Counted from the first letter of the stretch, positions 16,675 to 26,195 are shown. The stretch: DNA of 64,000 nucleotides from Gammaproteobacteria bacterium (GCA_020051155.1 JAGVJK010000018.1:62001-126000); one strand, 5' to 3'. The notes: generated by a model not told the origin, from the sequence alone. Made by a program: numbers and translations.

Positions 16675-17934
16675 CTATTCCCACAAACATCCTATCGGTG
16701 CCGCAAAAATTCCGTCACTCCAAGTATTAGTACGATCTCCATCATATAACAGCAGACCCATTAAAAAGCGCTCACCCGCTGCTTTCTTTAAACGTTCGAG
16801 TCCCTGAAAGTCCTGACTCCTTACCGTTGATGATGCCTTGACTTCAATACCAATGACCGCGCCCGACGCTGTTTCAATTACAATATCTACTTCTACTTTA
16901 TCCTTGTCGCGGTAATGGAAAAACTGTAGTGGTTCATCACACCAAGAAGCTAATCGACGAAGTTCACATACAACATAATTTTCCAGCAAACTACCAAATA
17001 AAGCAGGATCTTGAATAATTTTTTCGTGATTAATTCGTCTTAAGGCACATAGCAAACCACTATCCACAATGTGCGCTTTTGGTGTTTTTACGAGACGTTT
17101 ATTTTGATTAGAATACCACGCTGGTAATTCTTGGAAAATAAATAACTGTTCTAAGAGCTGCAAGTATCGATTGACAGTTTGCCGCGGCAATCCAAGCAAA
17201 TTACTGATATCTGTGTAGTTAATCAAGCAACCTACATAATTACAAAATATTTGTACCAATCTTGCCATAATATCTAAATGCTCAATATTACCAAGATCTC
17301 GCATGTCTTTTTGAATAATGCTGGTAATGTATTGATGATACCAAGCAGCACGTCGGCTATGTCCTTCTCTAAACAACGGCTCAGGAAAACCTCCTGCGAT
17401 AACGCGATCCAATAGCCGATCGCGAACACGAACTGCTTGCGAAGTTGGCGCTTCATTGGCGAGCACTTTCGTTAAAAAAGTAGAAGGCGTACCCATTATT
17501 TCACATTCTGCAAAGGGTAATAACGACACCACTTCCAATCGACCAGCTAAAGAGTCTGCTACTTGTGGCAGAGCTAAGGCGTTTGCTGAACCTGTTAATA
17601 AAAATCGTCCAGGGGTTCGCTCTTCATCGATGGATTGCTTAATCGGGAGAATCAATTCTTGAACTCGTTGTATTTCATCGATCACGATGTGTCGCGCAGT
17701 CAAACTCTGAATAAAACCAACTGGATCCTGCTTGGCAAATTGCAACTGGTTAAGATCATCGAGCGTAATATACGTCCAGTTCTCTCCCATAATTTGTTTA
17801 ACTAAGGTTGTTTTACCACATTGTCGCGGGCCAACGATCATAATAGCCGGCGTATCTTGTAGAGCTGTAATGATCTTTCTTTCTGAATAACGTTGATGCA
17901 TGCCAATGTTCGCTTGAATCGAAAAAACCATCAT
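16675..17934 (-). CDS. DUF4143-type AAA ATPase (copy A2)
   Basis: 419 aa from ATG 17934 (ATGs at 17931 and 17901 are alternatives). Walker A GPRQCGKTT, Walker B IVIDEIQRVQEL, sensor FLLTGSANALAL; winged-helix segment ISNLLGLPRQTVNRYLQLLE; C-terminal VEVDIVIETASGAVIGIEVK with PD-(D/E)xK-like D...ExK residues. An open frame continues upstream to a GTG at 17976, but it translates the 22-bp repeats (SVWTVFTERLDG), so I exclude it. A seven-unit 22-bp tandem array starts 3 bp upstream of the chosen ATG. Related to but clearly diverged from A1; both share the array unit. Confidence 0.85.
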   Translation of the reverse strand: MMVFSIQANIGMHQRYSERKIITALQDTPAIMIVGPRQCGKTTLVKQIMGENWTYITLDDLNQLQFAKQDPVGFIQSLTARHIVIDEIQRVQELILPIKQSIDEERTPGRFLLTGSANALALPQVADSLAGRLEVVSLLPFAECEIMGTPSTFLTKVLANEAPTSQAVRVRDRLLDRVIAGGFPEPLFREGHSRRAAWYHQYITSIIQKDMRDLGNIEHLDIMARLVQIFCNYVGCLINYTDISNLLGLPRQTVNRYLQLLEQLFIFQELPAWYSNQNKRLVKTPKAHIVDSGLLCALRRINHEKIIQDPALFGSLLENYVVCELRRLASWCDEPLQFFHYRDKDKVEVDIVIETASGAVIGIEVKASSTVRSQDFQGLERLKKAAGERFLMGLLLYDGDRTNTWSDGIFAAPIGCLWE

Positions 17935-17937
17935 AGC

Positions 17938-18091
17938 ACCGTCCAAACGCTCAGTAAACACCGTCCAAACGCTCACGAAGTACCGTCCAAACGCTCACAA
18001 AGCACCGTCCAAACGCCCACGAAGTACCGTCCAAACGCCCACGAAGTACCGTCTAAACGCTCACGAAGCACCGTCCAAACGCCCATGAAAC
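17938..18091. repeat. 22-bp tandem repeat array, seven units, at the ATPase A2 start
   Basis: Units start at 17938, 17960, 17982, 18004, 18026, 18048 and 18070, an exact 22-bp period. The core ACCGTCCAAACGC is nearly invariant; the last nine bases vary (TCACGAAGT, CCACGAAGT, TCAGTAAAC and others). There are no spacers, so it is not CRISPR. The unit length is not a multiple of three, so it is not a coding repeat. The array occupies the A2 promoter/leader. Confidence 0.92.
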
Positions 18092-18123
18092 AACATTTTT
18101 ATCATTAAAAACAATCAGTTACT

Positions 18124-18606
18124 TTAAAGCGTCAATCTCTGCACTTGTCTCATCTCTGGTGACACAACCCCTACCGGTTTCACCCATAATGGTAAACGGA
18201 ATTGGCAGCCATTCACTCCCGGGTTTTTCATCTGCATGGGGTAGTACATCAAACGTGCACGTCGACCTTTGAAGCGGCCGGTGTCAAAGTAAATTTCTGG
18301 AGGATAAAAACAAGATTGAGAGCCGCGATAGGGAATTCTAATAATACGAAAACGGGTGCCTTGTTCGATGGTTCCTAGATTCGGTTGTGTCACACAATAA
18401 TAAGGTGCAAGCTCTGGATCTTCCGCGCGAACTTCTAATCGTCTCGGACTAAGCCAGCTGGTTTTACACAGAGTCATCCGCGCATCGATGACAAAGTACA
18501 AAGGTACATTAATATAATCTACGACGTAAGGTCGAGGCGTACAAGCGCTGAGAAGAACAACAAACATCAGCAACATGCTGCAATAAACATAATTGATTTT
18601 TTTCAT
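18124..18606 (-). CDS. Lipoprotein of unknown function
   Basis: 160 aa. Signal peptide with lipobox LLSAC (MLLMFVVLLSACTPRP), so it should be lipidated and anchored in the envelope. The mature part has several cysteines (LCKTSW, YYCVTQ, SCFYPP, GCQFRL) and Tyr/Pro-rich segments. Family not recognised. I use ATG 18606, with AGGA about 9 bp upstream; a TTG one codon earlier is possible. Its 3' end is partly duplicated at 15780-15845. Confidence 0.75.
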   Translation of the reverse strand: MKKINYVYCSMLLMFVVLLSACTPRPYVVDYINVPLYFVIDARMTLCKTSWLSPRRLEVRAEDPELAPYYCVTQPNLGTIEQGTRFRIIRIPYRGSQSCFYPPEIYFDTGRFKGRRARLMYYPMQMKNPGVNGCQFRLPLWVKPVGVVSPEMRQVQRLTL

Positions 18607-18621
18607 CAAAAGTATCCTTTA

Positions 18622-19251
18622 CTAATACACCACCGCCGGTATACCTTTCACCTTTTGCTGCGCGGAAATATTTTTTGAAATCACACAACCCGCTGCTGCT
18701 TGCACCCAATCGCCAACTTCTGTATTTGGAATCACCGTTGCACCTGCGCCAATAAAACAACCTTCACCTAATCGCACATGACCGGTCAGCGCCACACCTG
18801 GCGCCACATGAGCAAACGCATTCAGCCGACAATCATGATCCACCGTCGCACCGGTATTCACAATCACGTGATCATCTAAAGTCGAAAAAGGTTGAATCAC
18901 TGCACCAGCCATCACACAAACACCAGAACCTAATTTCACCGACGGTGATATATAAGCATGAGCACTCAACACATTAATAAATTGAAATCCCAAAGAGGTT
19001 AATCGCGCAGCCATTTGTTTGCGCCGTTGATTATCACCAATTGCGATAAACGCATGCTGCACACCTTGAGAAAAAAGTAATGGTAATTGATCATCACCAC
19101 CCAATACTGGCACTGCTAACCGTGAAGACATTGAAGTTTGCGAATCAACAATCCCAACCACGTGATACTCTTTTGAAATTGACAACATATCTAAAATAAC
19201 TGCAGCATGACCACCGCCACCGACAATAAGAATCTTCGTCCGTTGATTCAT
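18622..19251 (-). CDS. NeuD/PglD-type sugar O/N-acyltransferase (hexapeptide repeat)
   Basis: 209 aa. The N-terminal sugar-binding Rossmann-like part starts KILIVGGGGHAAVILDML. The C-terminal half is a left-handed beta helix of hexapeptide repeats (VKLGSGVCVMAGAVI, FAHVAPGVALTGHV, GCFIGAGATVIPN). The presumed catalytic His is in VDHDC. Family members acetylate nucleotide-linked amino sugars or sialic acids for surface glycans. No other polysaccharide gene is adjacent, so the substrate cannot be assigned. It lies 15 bp upstream of the lipoprotein gene and may be cotranscribed with it. Confidence 0.8.
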   Translation of the reverse strand: MNQRTKILIVGGGGHAAVILDMLSISKEYHVVGIVDSQTSMSSRLAVPVLGGDDQLPLLFSQGVQHAFIAIGDNQRRKQMAARLTSLGFQFINVLSAHAYISPSVKLGSGVCVMAGAVIQPFSTLDDHVIVNTGATVDHDCRLNAFAHVAPGVALTGHVRLGEGCFIGAGATVIPNTEVGDWVQAAAGCVISKNISAQQKVKGIPAVVY

Positions 19252-19261
19252 CCTTTCACTC

Positions 19262-19927
19262 TCATGCTAATACTGTACGTAACCACCGAGAAATATCCTG
19301 CAATTCTTCACCACAAACACTATGCGCCATAGGGTATTCATGCCATTCCACCTGATAACCCAATCGAGTTAAATCAGCAACAGATGCCTTCGCATCTTTT
19401 AACGAAATAACGAGATCACCCGTACCATGACAAAATAAAATAGGCGTCTCTTGATTGGCGGTATGAGGTTGCAGAGCATAGGATTCTGGGTGAGGTAAAA
19501 AAGTCGATAAGGCACCGATGCCCGCTAATTTTTGTGCGTAAGATAATCCCACATATAAAGCGATACCACCCCCCTGTGAAAATCCCATCACCACAATTTT
19601 ATCGCTGGCAATGCCCTGCGCGTTTTGTTGCTCTATTAAATATTGCACGGCTAAGGCGGATTGTTCTACGCCTTCCATATCAATACCACGATGTCGACTA
19701 ACATCACTCATATCGAACCATGCCGGCATCATCATCCCTAAATTTAATGTAATAGGTCTCAGCGGCGCATGAGGAAAAATAAATCGCACATCCTCTCGTC
19801 CCAGAGTCAGCTGCGGCACAATCGGTGCAAAGTCATGACCATCAGCACCCAAACCATGTAACCAAATAATACAAGCTTTCGCTGGCAATCGTGATTCAAC
19901 GGTGACATGACGCAATGGTTCTGACAT
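19262..19927 (-). CDS. Carboxylesterase/phospholipase-type alpha/beta hydrolase
   Basis: 221 aa. N-terminal IIWLHGLGADGHDF supplies the oxyanion-hole region, GFSQGG (near residue 118) holds the nucleophilic Ser, LFCHGTGDLVI the Asp, and YPMAHSV the His. This is the acyl-protein thioesterase/carboxylesterase family. Cytoplasmic, with no signal peptide. Substrate unknown. It is 10 bp upstream of the acyltransferase gene on the same strand, so a small operon is likely. Confidence 0.85.
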   Translation of the reverse strand: MSEPLRHVTVESRLPAKACIIWLHGLGADGHDFAPIVPQLTLGREDVRFIFPHAPLRPITLNLGMMMPAWFDMSDVSRHRGIDMEGVEQSALAVQYLIEQQNAQGIASDKIVVMGFSQGGGIALYVGLSYAQKLAGIGALSTFLPHPESYALQPHTANQETPILFCHGTGDLVISLKDAKASVADLTRLGYQVEWHEYPMAHSVCGEELQDISRWLRTVLA

Positions 19928-19993
19928 ATTTGTTTTCTCTCTTATTTATGTTATCGTTCACTTCATTCAAATTGGTTCAATAGTTATCTATCA

Positions 19994-20182
19994 ATGTACA
20001 GACGCTCGATTTTACTCACACTTCTTTGCACCGTGCTACTCAATGCCTGTGGTCAAACGGGTGCATTGTACCTACCCACACCAGAAAATGAGAAAAAACG
20101 CCCGCGCGATACCTTTATATTAAAAGGATCACAAAAGCCCTCCCCACAATCATCAAGTAGTAGTAACACCAAAAATTCTTAA
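19994..20182 (+). CDS. lptM: LptM-like small lipoprotein (YifL family)
   Basis: 62 aa. Signal peptide and lipobox (LLNAC) followed by GQTGALYLPTP, the characteristic LptM start after the lipidated Cys. LptM assists maturation of the LptDE LPS translocon in the outer membrane. It precedes lysA-dapF as in many gammaproteobacteria, although a palindromic repeat now separates them. Its 3' end overlaps the convergent site-2 protease gene by 30 bp. The tail is Ser/Lys-rich. Confidence 0.85.
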   Translation: MYRRSILLTLLCTVLLNACGQTGALYLPTPENEKKRPRDTFILKGSQKPSPQSSSSSNTKNS

Positions 20183-20818
20183 AGTTATTTTAGATAACTC
20201 TACTACCGGGTAGGAAATTATTTTATTCAGCACACCTGTGATCATTAAGAATAATAAAATTGCAAACCCATAGGGCTCGAGTCGGTTGTAATAATATCCC
20301 ATTCGTTGCGATAAAAAAGCACTGATGACACGACTGCCATCAAGAGGCGGAATTGGAATCAGATTTAAGGATAACAACACAAAGTTAACCAGGATCCCGG
20401 CCTGTGCCATTAATGCCAACATATTTAAAAGGAGTGAGGGTGCGTGATGAGCAGATACTTGTGTTGATTTTGCCACCAAGGCCCACATGCATGCCATCAG
20501 CAAATTTGCAACAGGGCCTGCTAAGGCAACTAAGGCCATGTCGCGTTTAGGATGGTGCAAGTTTCTCCAATTCACTGGAACTGATTTTGCCCAACCAAAG
20601 ATAAAACCACCTAATAATAACAACACGCCGGGCACGATGATCGTACCAATCACATCAACGTGCTTTAGCGGATTAACGCTCAGCCGCTTTAAATCTTTAG
20701 CCGTTGGATCTCCCAATTTGTTAGCCAACCAACCATGAGCAACTTCATGAATGGTGATCCCATACAAAATAGGCACAGCAAAAATAAGAATCTTCTGGGC
20801 TAAATTTAACTCTAACAT
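20153..20818 (-). CDS. Site-2 protease family (M50) membrane metalloprotease
   Basis: 221 aa from ATG 20818. Zinc motif HEVAH (ITIHEVAHGWLA) near residue 25 and the second-ligand region NLIPIPPLDGSR near residue 155. Also GWAKSVPVNW, typical of the RseP-unlike, FwdE-adjacent short S2P group. About five hydrophobic segments. These proteins cleave within membranes; the target is unknown. Its 3' end overlaps lptM on the other strand. Probably monocistronic. Confidence 0.85.
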   Translation of the reverse strand: MLELNLAQKILIFAVPILYGITIHEVAHGWLANKLGDPTAKDLKRLSVNPLKHVDVIGTIIVPGVLLLLGGFIFGWAKSVPVNWRNLHHPKRDMALVALAGPVANLLMACMWALVAKSTQVSAHHAPSLLLNMLALMAQAGILVNFVLLSLNLIPIPPLDGSRVISAFLSQRMGYYYNRLEPYGFAILLFLMITGVLNKIISYPVVELSKITLRIFGVTTT

Positions 20819-20937
20819 CACTTACTGTCTTGATTGGGGTAGATAGAACAAAAATACAAGCATTTGCTTACTATTACAAGCATTATACTGATCATACAGT
20901 GACACTTTGCTTCGGAAGCGCAAAAACTCCTCCTTCT

Positions 20938-21021
20938 GTCATCCCTGCGCAGGCAGGGACCCATTTTTATAGCAAGCTCGGAGCGCATGTAGAAATGGGT
21001 CCCCGCCTGCGCGGGGATGAC
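20938..21021. repeat. GC-rich palindromic repeat between the M50 protease and lysA
   Basis: 84-bp fold-back with arms GTCATCCCTGCGCAGGCAGG... and ...CCTGCGCGGGGATGAC, about 30 bp each with a few mismatches. I recognise this as a motif common in intergenic DNA of many proteobacteria. It takes up much of the 334-bp gap before lysA. The rest of the gap holds only a weak -10 (TATACT, 21119-21124). Confidence 0.75.
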
Positions 21022-21155
21022 AATGTGTGTGAAGCAACATTCGCTAACGCAAAAAGGCTTCCCACATTTTTGTCTTCTTAGAAAACACTTTGAGGTTTAA
21101 GCCTTGAATATTTCAGGGTATACTGCCCCTCATTCTTGTCAAAAATGAGGCCAAC

Positions 21156-22406
21156 ATGGATTTTTTTACTGTTCGCAATGGTGAGCTTTATGCAGAAGAG
21201 GTTCCCGTTGCTGTGATTGCTAAAGAAGTGGGAACCCCCTGCTACATTTACTCACGGGCAACTCTCGAGCGCCATTGGCATGCTTTTAACACTGCGTTGG
21301 GCGATACACCTCACACTATTTGCTATGCAGTAAAAGCCAACAGCCATATAGCGGTACTAAATGTCTTAGCCCGACTCGGCTCAGGATTTGACATTGTCTC
21401 AGGCGGTGAATTAGCACGCGTCATCGCCGCTGGTGGTGATCCTCGAAAAACTATTTTCTCCGGTGTGGGTAAATTACCACAAGAAATCCTCGCGGCGTTA
21501 AAAGCTCAGATTGGTTGTTTTAATGTTGAATCGGAAGCCGAGTTACAACTCATTAATGACATTGCGCAACAACATCATTACATCGCACCCATTGCCTTGC
21601 GCGTTAATCCAAATGTTGATGCAAAGACCCATCCTTATATTTCCACTGGATTAAAAGAAAATAAATTTGGCATTGATATGAGTGATGTGATGCGTCTCTA
21701 TCAATATGCTGCTACGTTGCCTTCGATCAAAATAGAAGGCATTGCTTGTCACATTGGTTCACAACTCACCTCGACGCAACCCTTTGTGGATGCCTTAGCA
21801 GAAATCCTACGCATCTATGATGATTTGCAACAGCAGGGCATTCCTTTAGAACATATCGATTTAGGCGGTGGCTTAGGCGTTACCTATCAACAAGAAACAC
21901 CACCTTCTCCTGAAGATTATGCGAAAGCTATCAAACACCATTTAGGCGATCGCAAAGTTAACATCGTATTAGAACCCGGACGCGCCATTGCTGCCAATGC
22001 AGGCATACTCATCACACAAGTTTTATTACTAAAGCATCAACCTCATAAAAATTTTGCGGTAGTCGATGCAGGCATGAATGATTTGTTACGTCCTGCACTT
22101 TATGAAGCTTGGCATCAAATCTTGCCGGTAAAGGCTCACGCAAATCCTCCGGAAAAAGTCTTATACGACATCGTCGGTCCTGTGTGTGAAACAGCGGATT
22201 TTCTCGGCAAAGAACGCTCCCTTGCGATCAAAGCTCAAGATTTATTAGCAATCCGTTCCGCTGGCGCTTATGGTTTCACCATGAGTTCTAATTACAATAC
22301 TCGCGCGCGCGCCGCAGAGGTGATGGTAGATAAGGATTATTATCAAGTGATCCGTCCTCGAGAAACCATTGAAAATTTATTTGCTAGCGAACGCTTGTTA
22401 CCTTAA
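21156..22406 (+). CDS. lysA: Diaminopimelate decarboxylase
   Basis: 416 aa PLP enzyme converting meso-diaminopimelate to L-lysine. The PLP lysine is in TICYAVKANSH (near residue 57). HIGSQ, the glycine loop LGGGLGV, EPGRAIAANAG and the substrate Cys in GPVCETADFLG are present. Length and motifs are normal. TGAGG lies 5 bp before the ATG. It is followed 17 bp later by dapF, forming a lysine/peptidoglycan precursor operon. Confidence 0.96.
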   Translation: MDFFTVRNGELYAEEVPVAVIAKEVGTPCYIYSRATLERHWHAFNTALGDTPHTICYAVKANSHIAVLNVLARLGSGFDIVSGGELARVIAAGGDPRKTIFSGVGKLPQEILAALKAQIGCFNVESEAELQLINDIAQQHHYIAPIALRVNPNVDAKTHPYISTGLKENKFGIDMSDVMRLYQYAATLPSIKIEGIACHIGSQLTSTQPFVDALAEILRIYDDLQQQGIPLEHIDLGGGLGVTYQQETPPSPEDYAKAIKHHLGDRKVNIVLEPGRAIAANAGILITQVLLLKHQPHKNFAVVDAGMNDLLRPALYEAWHQILPVKAHANPPEKVLYDIVGPVCETADFLGKERSLAIKAQDLLAIRSAGAYGFTMSSNYNTRARAAEVMVDKDYYQVIRPRETIENLFASERLLP

Positions 22407-22423
22407 AGAAGGAAACCCTAACG

Positions 22424-23299
22424 ATGACAACCCCCATTAAATTTAGCAAAATGCAGGGCTTGGGGAATGACTTTGTGGTAATTGAAACATTACATCAGCA
22501 CGTTCCATTAACAGCGGAGCTCATTCGCCGATTATCTAATCGCAAAACCGGCATCGGCTTTGATCAACTATTAATAATATCTGCTGCGAAAGGTCATAAC
22601 GCTGATTTTCATTATCAAATCTTTAATGCCGATGGTGCTGAAGTAGAACAATGCGGCAATGGTGCACGTTGCGTTGCGCGATTTCTGCAACAAGAAGGGC
22701 TTTCGCAAAAACAAACAATCAATGTACACTGTTTGGCAGGTGACTTAACCTTATCATTGCAAGCCGATGGCAACGTGACGGTGGATATGGGTCCGCCTAT
22801 TTTTGAGCCCGCTGCGATTCCCGTCAACCCACTCGCATCTGTTGATAAAACACGATTGCCGTTCTTAAACTTTGCTGATCAAAATCAAGGGCATGTGACA
22901 TTTCAAAATCATTCCTTTCCTTTTGTGACCCTGTCCATGGGCAATCCTCATTGCGTTCTTTTCCTCCCCGAGTTAGCGACAGCGCCTGTTGCTGAATTAG
23001 GTGCAGCACTTAATCAACATCCACAATTTCCCGCGGGAGTGAATGTAGGATTCATGCAGATCCTTGATCCTCAGCATGTACAATTACGGGTTTACGAACG
23101 CGGCGTCGGTGAAACTGAAGCTTGTGGTTCCGGTGCCTGCGCTGCAATGGTAGCCGGTCGCTTACGCAATCAGTTGGATGCTGCGGTGGTTGTACAATTA
23201 CAAGGCGGTGATTTAACTATTCAATGGGATAACCCTGAACATTCCGTTACCATGACCGGCCCTGCCACCTATGTGTTTCGCGGAGAGTTTACGTTATAA
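22424..23299 (+). CDS. dapF: Diaminopimelate epimerase
   Basis: 291 aa, slightly longer than the usual ~275. It interconverts LL- and meso-diaminopimelate. The two catalytic cysteines are in EQCGNGARCVARF (near residue 75) and ETEACGSGACAAM (near residue 232). The N-terminus FSKMQGLGNDFVVIE is typical. It follows lysA with an AAGGA site and precedes trkA by 40 bp. Confidence 0.96.
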   Translation: MTTPIKFSKMQGLGNDFVVIETLHQHVPLTAELIRRLSNRKTGIGFDQLLIISAAKGHNADFHYQIFNADGAEVEQCGNGARCVARFLQQEGLSQKQTINVHCLAGDLTLSLQADGNVTVDMGPPIFEPAAIPVNPLASVDKTRLPFLNFADQNQGHVTFQNHSFPFVTLSMGNPHCVLFLPELATAPVAELGAALNQHPQFPAGVNVGFMQILDPQHVQLRVYERGVGETEACGSGACAAMVAGRLRNQLDAAVVVQLQGGDLTIQWDNPEHSVTMTGPATYVFRGEFTL

Positions 23300-23339
23300 T
23301 GTTTTCCGATCAACCAAACAAGGCTGTGACGTTAGACTC

Positions 23340-24716
23340 ATGAACATTATCATCTTAGGTGCTGGGCAAGTAGGTGGCACACTTGCAGAAAATTTAGTGC
23401 GTGAAAATAACGACATCACGCTGGTAGATACCAATGGCAAACGTCTACGCGAATTGCAAACCAAGCTCGACATTCGCACTGTCACTGGCGCGGCTTCTTA
23501 TCCTTCTGTCCTTGAACAAGCGGGTGCAAAGGATGCAGATATGCTAATTGCCGTCACCAGTAGCGATGAAACCAATTTAGTGGCATGCCAAGTCAGTTAT
23601 CAACTTTTCAATACCCCCACGAAGTTAGCTCGCATTCGTTCACAGGAATATTTATCACAACAAGCGGCCCTATTTGGCCCTCAGGGTTTTCCCATCGATT
23701 ACTGCATTAGCCCCGAACAAGTGGTCACTGAGTATGTGAGACGTTTGATCGAATATCCAGGCGCATTGCAGGTATTAGATTTTGCCCATGGCGATCTGCG
23801 ATTAGTGGCTATCCGTCCTTACTTTGGCGGACCCTTGGTAGGAAAAAATCTCGGCAGCCTCTCTGATTATGCGTCGAATGATCAAATAAAAATCGCAGCC
23901 ATTTATCGTGGCAATCGTTCAATTCCCTTGGAAGAAAGCACCGTTATCGACATCGGTGATGAAGTTTTCTTTATCGCACCACAACAACATATTCGCGAAG
24001 CCATGGCGATCCTGCGTCGCGCAGAAGAACCTTACAAACGGATCATGATTGCTGGCGGCGGTAATATTGGTTCACGCTTAGCAGCGTCTTTAGAAGATGA
24101 ATGCCAAGTTAAAATTATCGATCATAATATCGATCGTTGTCGCGCTATTGCAGAGCGCTTAAATAAAACTACCGTCTTGCAAGGTGATGCTTCCGATCGT
24201 GAATTACTCATCAGTGAAAACATTGAATACACCGACGTCTTTTGCGCACTCACCAATGATGATGAAGTGAATATCATGTCTTGCTTACAGGCAAAACGCT
24301 TGGGCGCCCGACAAGTAATGGCTCTCATCACTCGCACAGCTTATGTTGATCTTATTGAAGGCAGCGACATCGATATTGCTATTTCACCTCAGCAAGCGAC
24401 GATTGGTTCGATTCTCACTCATATCCGCCAAGGCGATATTGTCAACGTGCATTCGCTACGACGTGGTGCAGCAGAAGCCATTGAAATTGTCGCCCATGGC
24501 GATAAAAACACTTCTAATGTCGTCGGAAAATATTTACACCAAATCAAATTGCCCAAAGGTGCCACCATTGGTGCCGTGGTGCGCGAGGAGCAGATGATCA
24601 TTCCTAATCATGAAACGGTGATAGAGCCCAATGATCACATCATTGTGTTCTTGGCAGACAAACGACACTTACAAGATGTAGAGCGTTTGTTCCAAGTGAA
24701 TATTACGTACATATAA
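23340..24716 (+). CDS. trkA: TrkA, cytoplasmic regulatory subunit of the Trk potassium uptake system
   Basis: 458 aa from ATG 23340, the family-typical start MNIIILGAGQVGGTLAENL. Two RCK (KTN) modules, each beginning with a nucleotide-binding Rossmann motif: GAGQVGG (residues 7-13) and GGGNIGS (near 237). TrkA binds NAD(H)/ATP and gates TrkH at the inner membrane. It is followed 4 bp later by trkH. An upstream in-frame extension overlapping dapF is not needed. Confidence 0.95.
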   Translation: MNIIILGAGQVGGTLAENLVRENNDITLVDTNGKRLRELQTKLDIRTVTGAASYPSVLEQAGAKDADMLIAVTSSDETNLVACQVSYQLFNTPTKLARIRSQEYLSQQAALFGPQGFPIDYCISPEQVVTEYVRRLIEYPGALQVLDFAHGDLRLVAIRPYFGGPLVGKNLGSLSDYASNDQIKIAAIYRGNRSIPLEESTVIDIGDEVFFIAPQQHIREAMAILRRAEEPYKRIMIAGGGNIGSRLAASLEDECQVKIIDHNIDRCRAIAERLNKTTVLQGDASDRELLISENIEYTDVFCALTNDDEVNIMSCLQAKRLGARQVMALITRTAYVDLIEGSDIDIAISPQQATIGSILTHIRQGDIVNVHSLRRGAAEAIEIVAHGDKNTSNVVGKYLHQIKLPKGATIGAVVREEQMIIPNHETVIEPNDHIIVFLADKRHLQDVERLFQVNITYI

Positions 24717-24720
24717 CATT

Positions 24721-26172
24721 ATGCATTACGGCACCGTCACTCGTATTCTCGGCATTTTCCTTATGTTATTTAGCATCACGCTGGTGCCGCCGTTATGTTT
24801 AGCGTGGTTTTCACAGGACTCAGGGTGGATTGCTTTTAGTTGGTCGCTACTGATTACAGCCCTCACAGGTTTTTCATTATGGTTTCCTTTGCGTAAACAA
24901 AAAGAACCCTTAAGAACTCGCGATGCTTTTTTATTGATTGTGTTATTTTGGTTTACCTTGAGTATCTTTGGCGCCTTGCCTTTTATCTTATCGCCCGTTC
25001 CGAATTTATCTTTTACCAATGCTGTTTTTGAAACGATGTCGGGGTTAACCACCACCGGTGCTACCATTTTACCAGGCTTTGATTATTTACCGCATCCGAT
25101 TAAATTATTTCATCAACAATTACAATTTTTTGGCGGTATGGGAATCTTGATCTTGGCTATTGCTATTTTACCCACCTTGCGCGTTGGTGGATTGCAATTG
25201 TATCAATCAGAAATTCCCGGGCCTGCTAAAGATACGCAATTAACTCCGCGCATCACGCAAACGGCAAAAGCTTTATGGTACATTTACGTCGGACTCACCT
25301 TGTTGTGCATTTTAACGTATTGGGCTTGCGGCATGAAATTTTTCGATGCTCTCGGTGAAGCATTTTCCACCGTCTCTACTGGCGGCTTTTCGATGCACGA
25401 TGATAGTTTCGCCCATTACCATAGCAGCCTCATCAATACTGTGGCTTGCGTCTTTATGATTTTAGGCAGCACGAATTTCTCTTTACATTTTTTAGCAGTA
25501 CGACAAAGGTCTTTAAAGAATTATTGGCGAGATAGTGAATTTCGAGCGTTTCTTTTTTTCTTATTAGTCAGCTCCTTGATTACCACCGTTGTATTACTGA
25601 GCTACCAAATTTATGAAGATCCAAAAATTGCTATATATCGCGCCTTTTTTAATGCTATTTCCATTGGCACCAATACTGGATTTTTAACGGCACCCTTTCA
25701 AAGCTGGCCGAGCTTTCTCCCCATTTTATTCATGCTAACCGGCATGGTGGGTGGCTGCGCGGGATCGACGAGTGGCGGCATTAAAATTATTCGTGTTTTA
25801 GTGTTATATCGACAAGGCTTGCGAGAAGTGAAACGTTTGATTCATCCCACCGCCATTCTGCCTTTAAAATTAGGTGACCGTGTTTTATCGGATGCGTTAA
25901 CACAAGCGGTCTGGGGATATGTTGCGGTATTTTTTACTTTGTTTATTATGCTCATTGTTGTACTCATGGGCGTGGGGCTTGATTTTGATAGTGCCGTCGG
26001 TGCCATTGTTGCATGCCTTGCTAATTTAGGCGTAGGGATCGGTGACGTTGCTGATAACTTTGTGAGTTTAAATAGCCCTACCAAATGGATTTTAATCGTC
26101 ACCATGTTAGGTGGTCGATTAGAAATTTTTACATTATTGTTGTTATTTACACCGTCTTTTTGGCGCAAATAA
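24721..26172 (+). CDS. trkH: TrkH, potassium channel subunit
   Basis: 483 aa integral membrane protein with four repeated membrane-pore-membrane units. Selectivity-filter-type segments include SGLTTTGATIL, STVSTGGFSMHD and SIGTNTGF, plus CLANLGVGIGD. It forms the K+ path controlled by TrkA. Directly coupled to trkA (4-bp gap). No defect seen. Confidence 0.94.
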   Translation: MHYGTVTRILGIFLMLFSITLVPPLCLAWFSQDSGWIAFSWSLLITALTGFSLWFPLRKQKEPLRTRDAFLLIVLFWFTLSIFGALPFILSPVPNLSFTNAVFETMSGLTTTGATILPGFDYLPHPIKLFHQQLQFFGGMGILILAIAILPTLRVGGLQLYQSEIPGPAKDTQLTPRITQTAKALWYIYVGLTLLCILTYWACGMKFFDALGEAFSTVSTGGFSMHDDSFAHYHSSLINTVACVFMILGSTNFSLHFLAVRQRSLKNYWRDSEFRAFLFFLLVSSLITTVVLLSYQIYEDPKIAIYRAFFNAISIGTNTGFLTAPFQSWPSFLPILFMLTGMVGGCAGSTSGGIKIIRVLVLYRQGLREVKRLIHPTAILPLKLGDRVLSDALTQAVWGYVAVFFTLFIMLIVVLMGVGLDFDSAVGAIVACLANLGVGIGDVADNFVSLNSPTKWILIVTMLGGRLEIFTLLLLFTPSFWRK

Positions 26173-26195
26173 TTCATCACAGGAAATAATTGATC

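Noticed and set aside
17938..18091. CRISPR array
   Set aside because: Units are directly adjacent with no spacers, and no cas genes are in the window. The same holds for the 32-bp array at 59324.
17893..18108. Open frame across the 22-bp array encoding a repeated TVQTP/KHRPNAHEVPSKRS peptide
   Set aside because: It is only a translation of the tandem array. The unit is not a multiple of three and the frame has no RBS; it lies antisense to the ATPase start.
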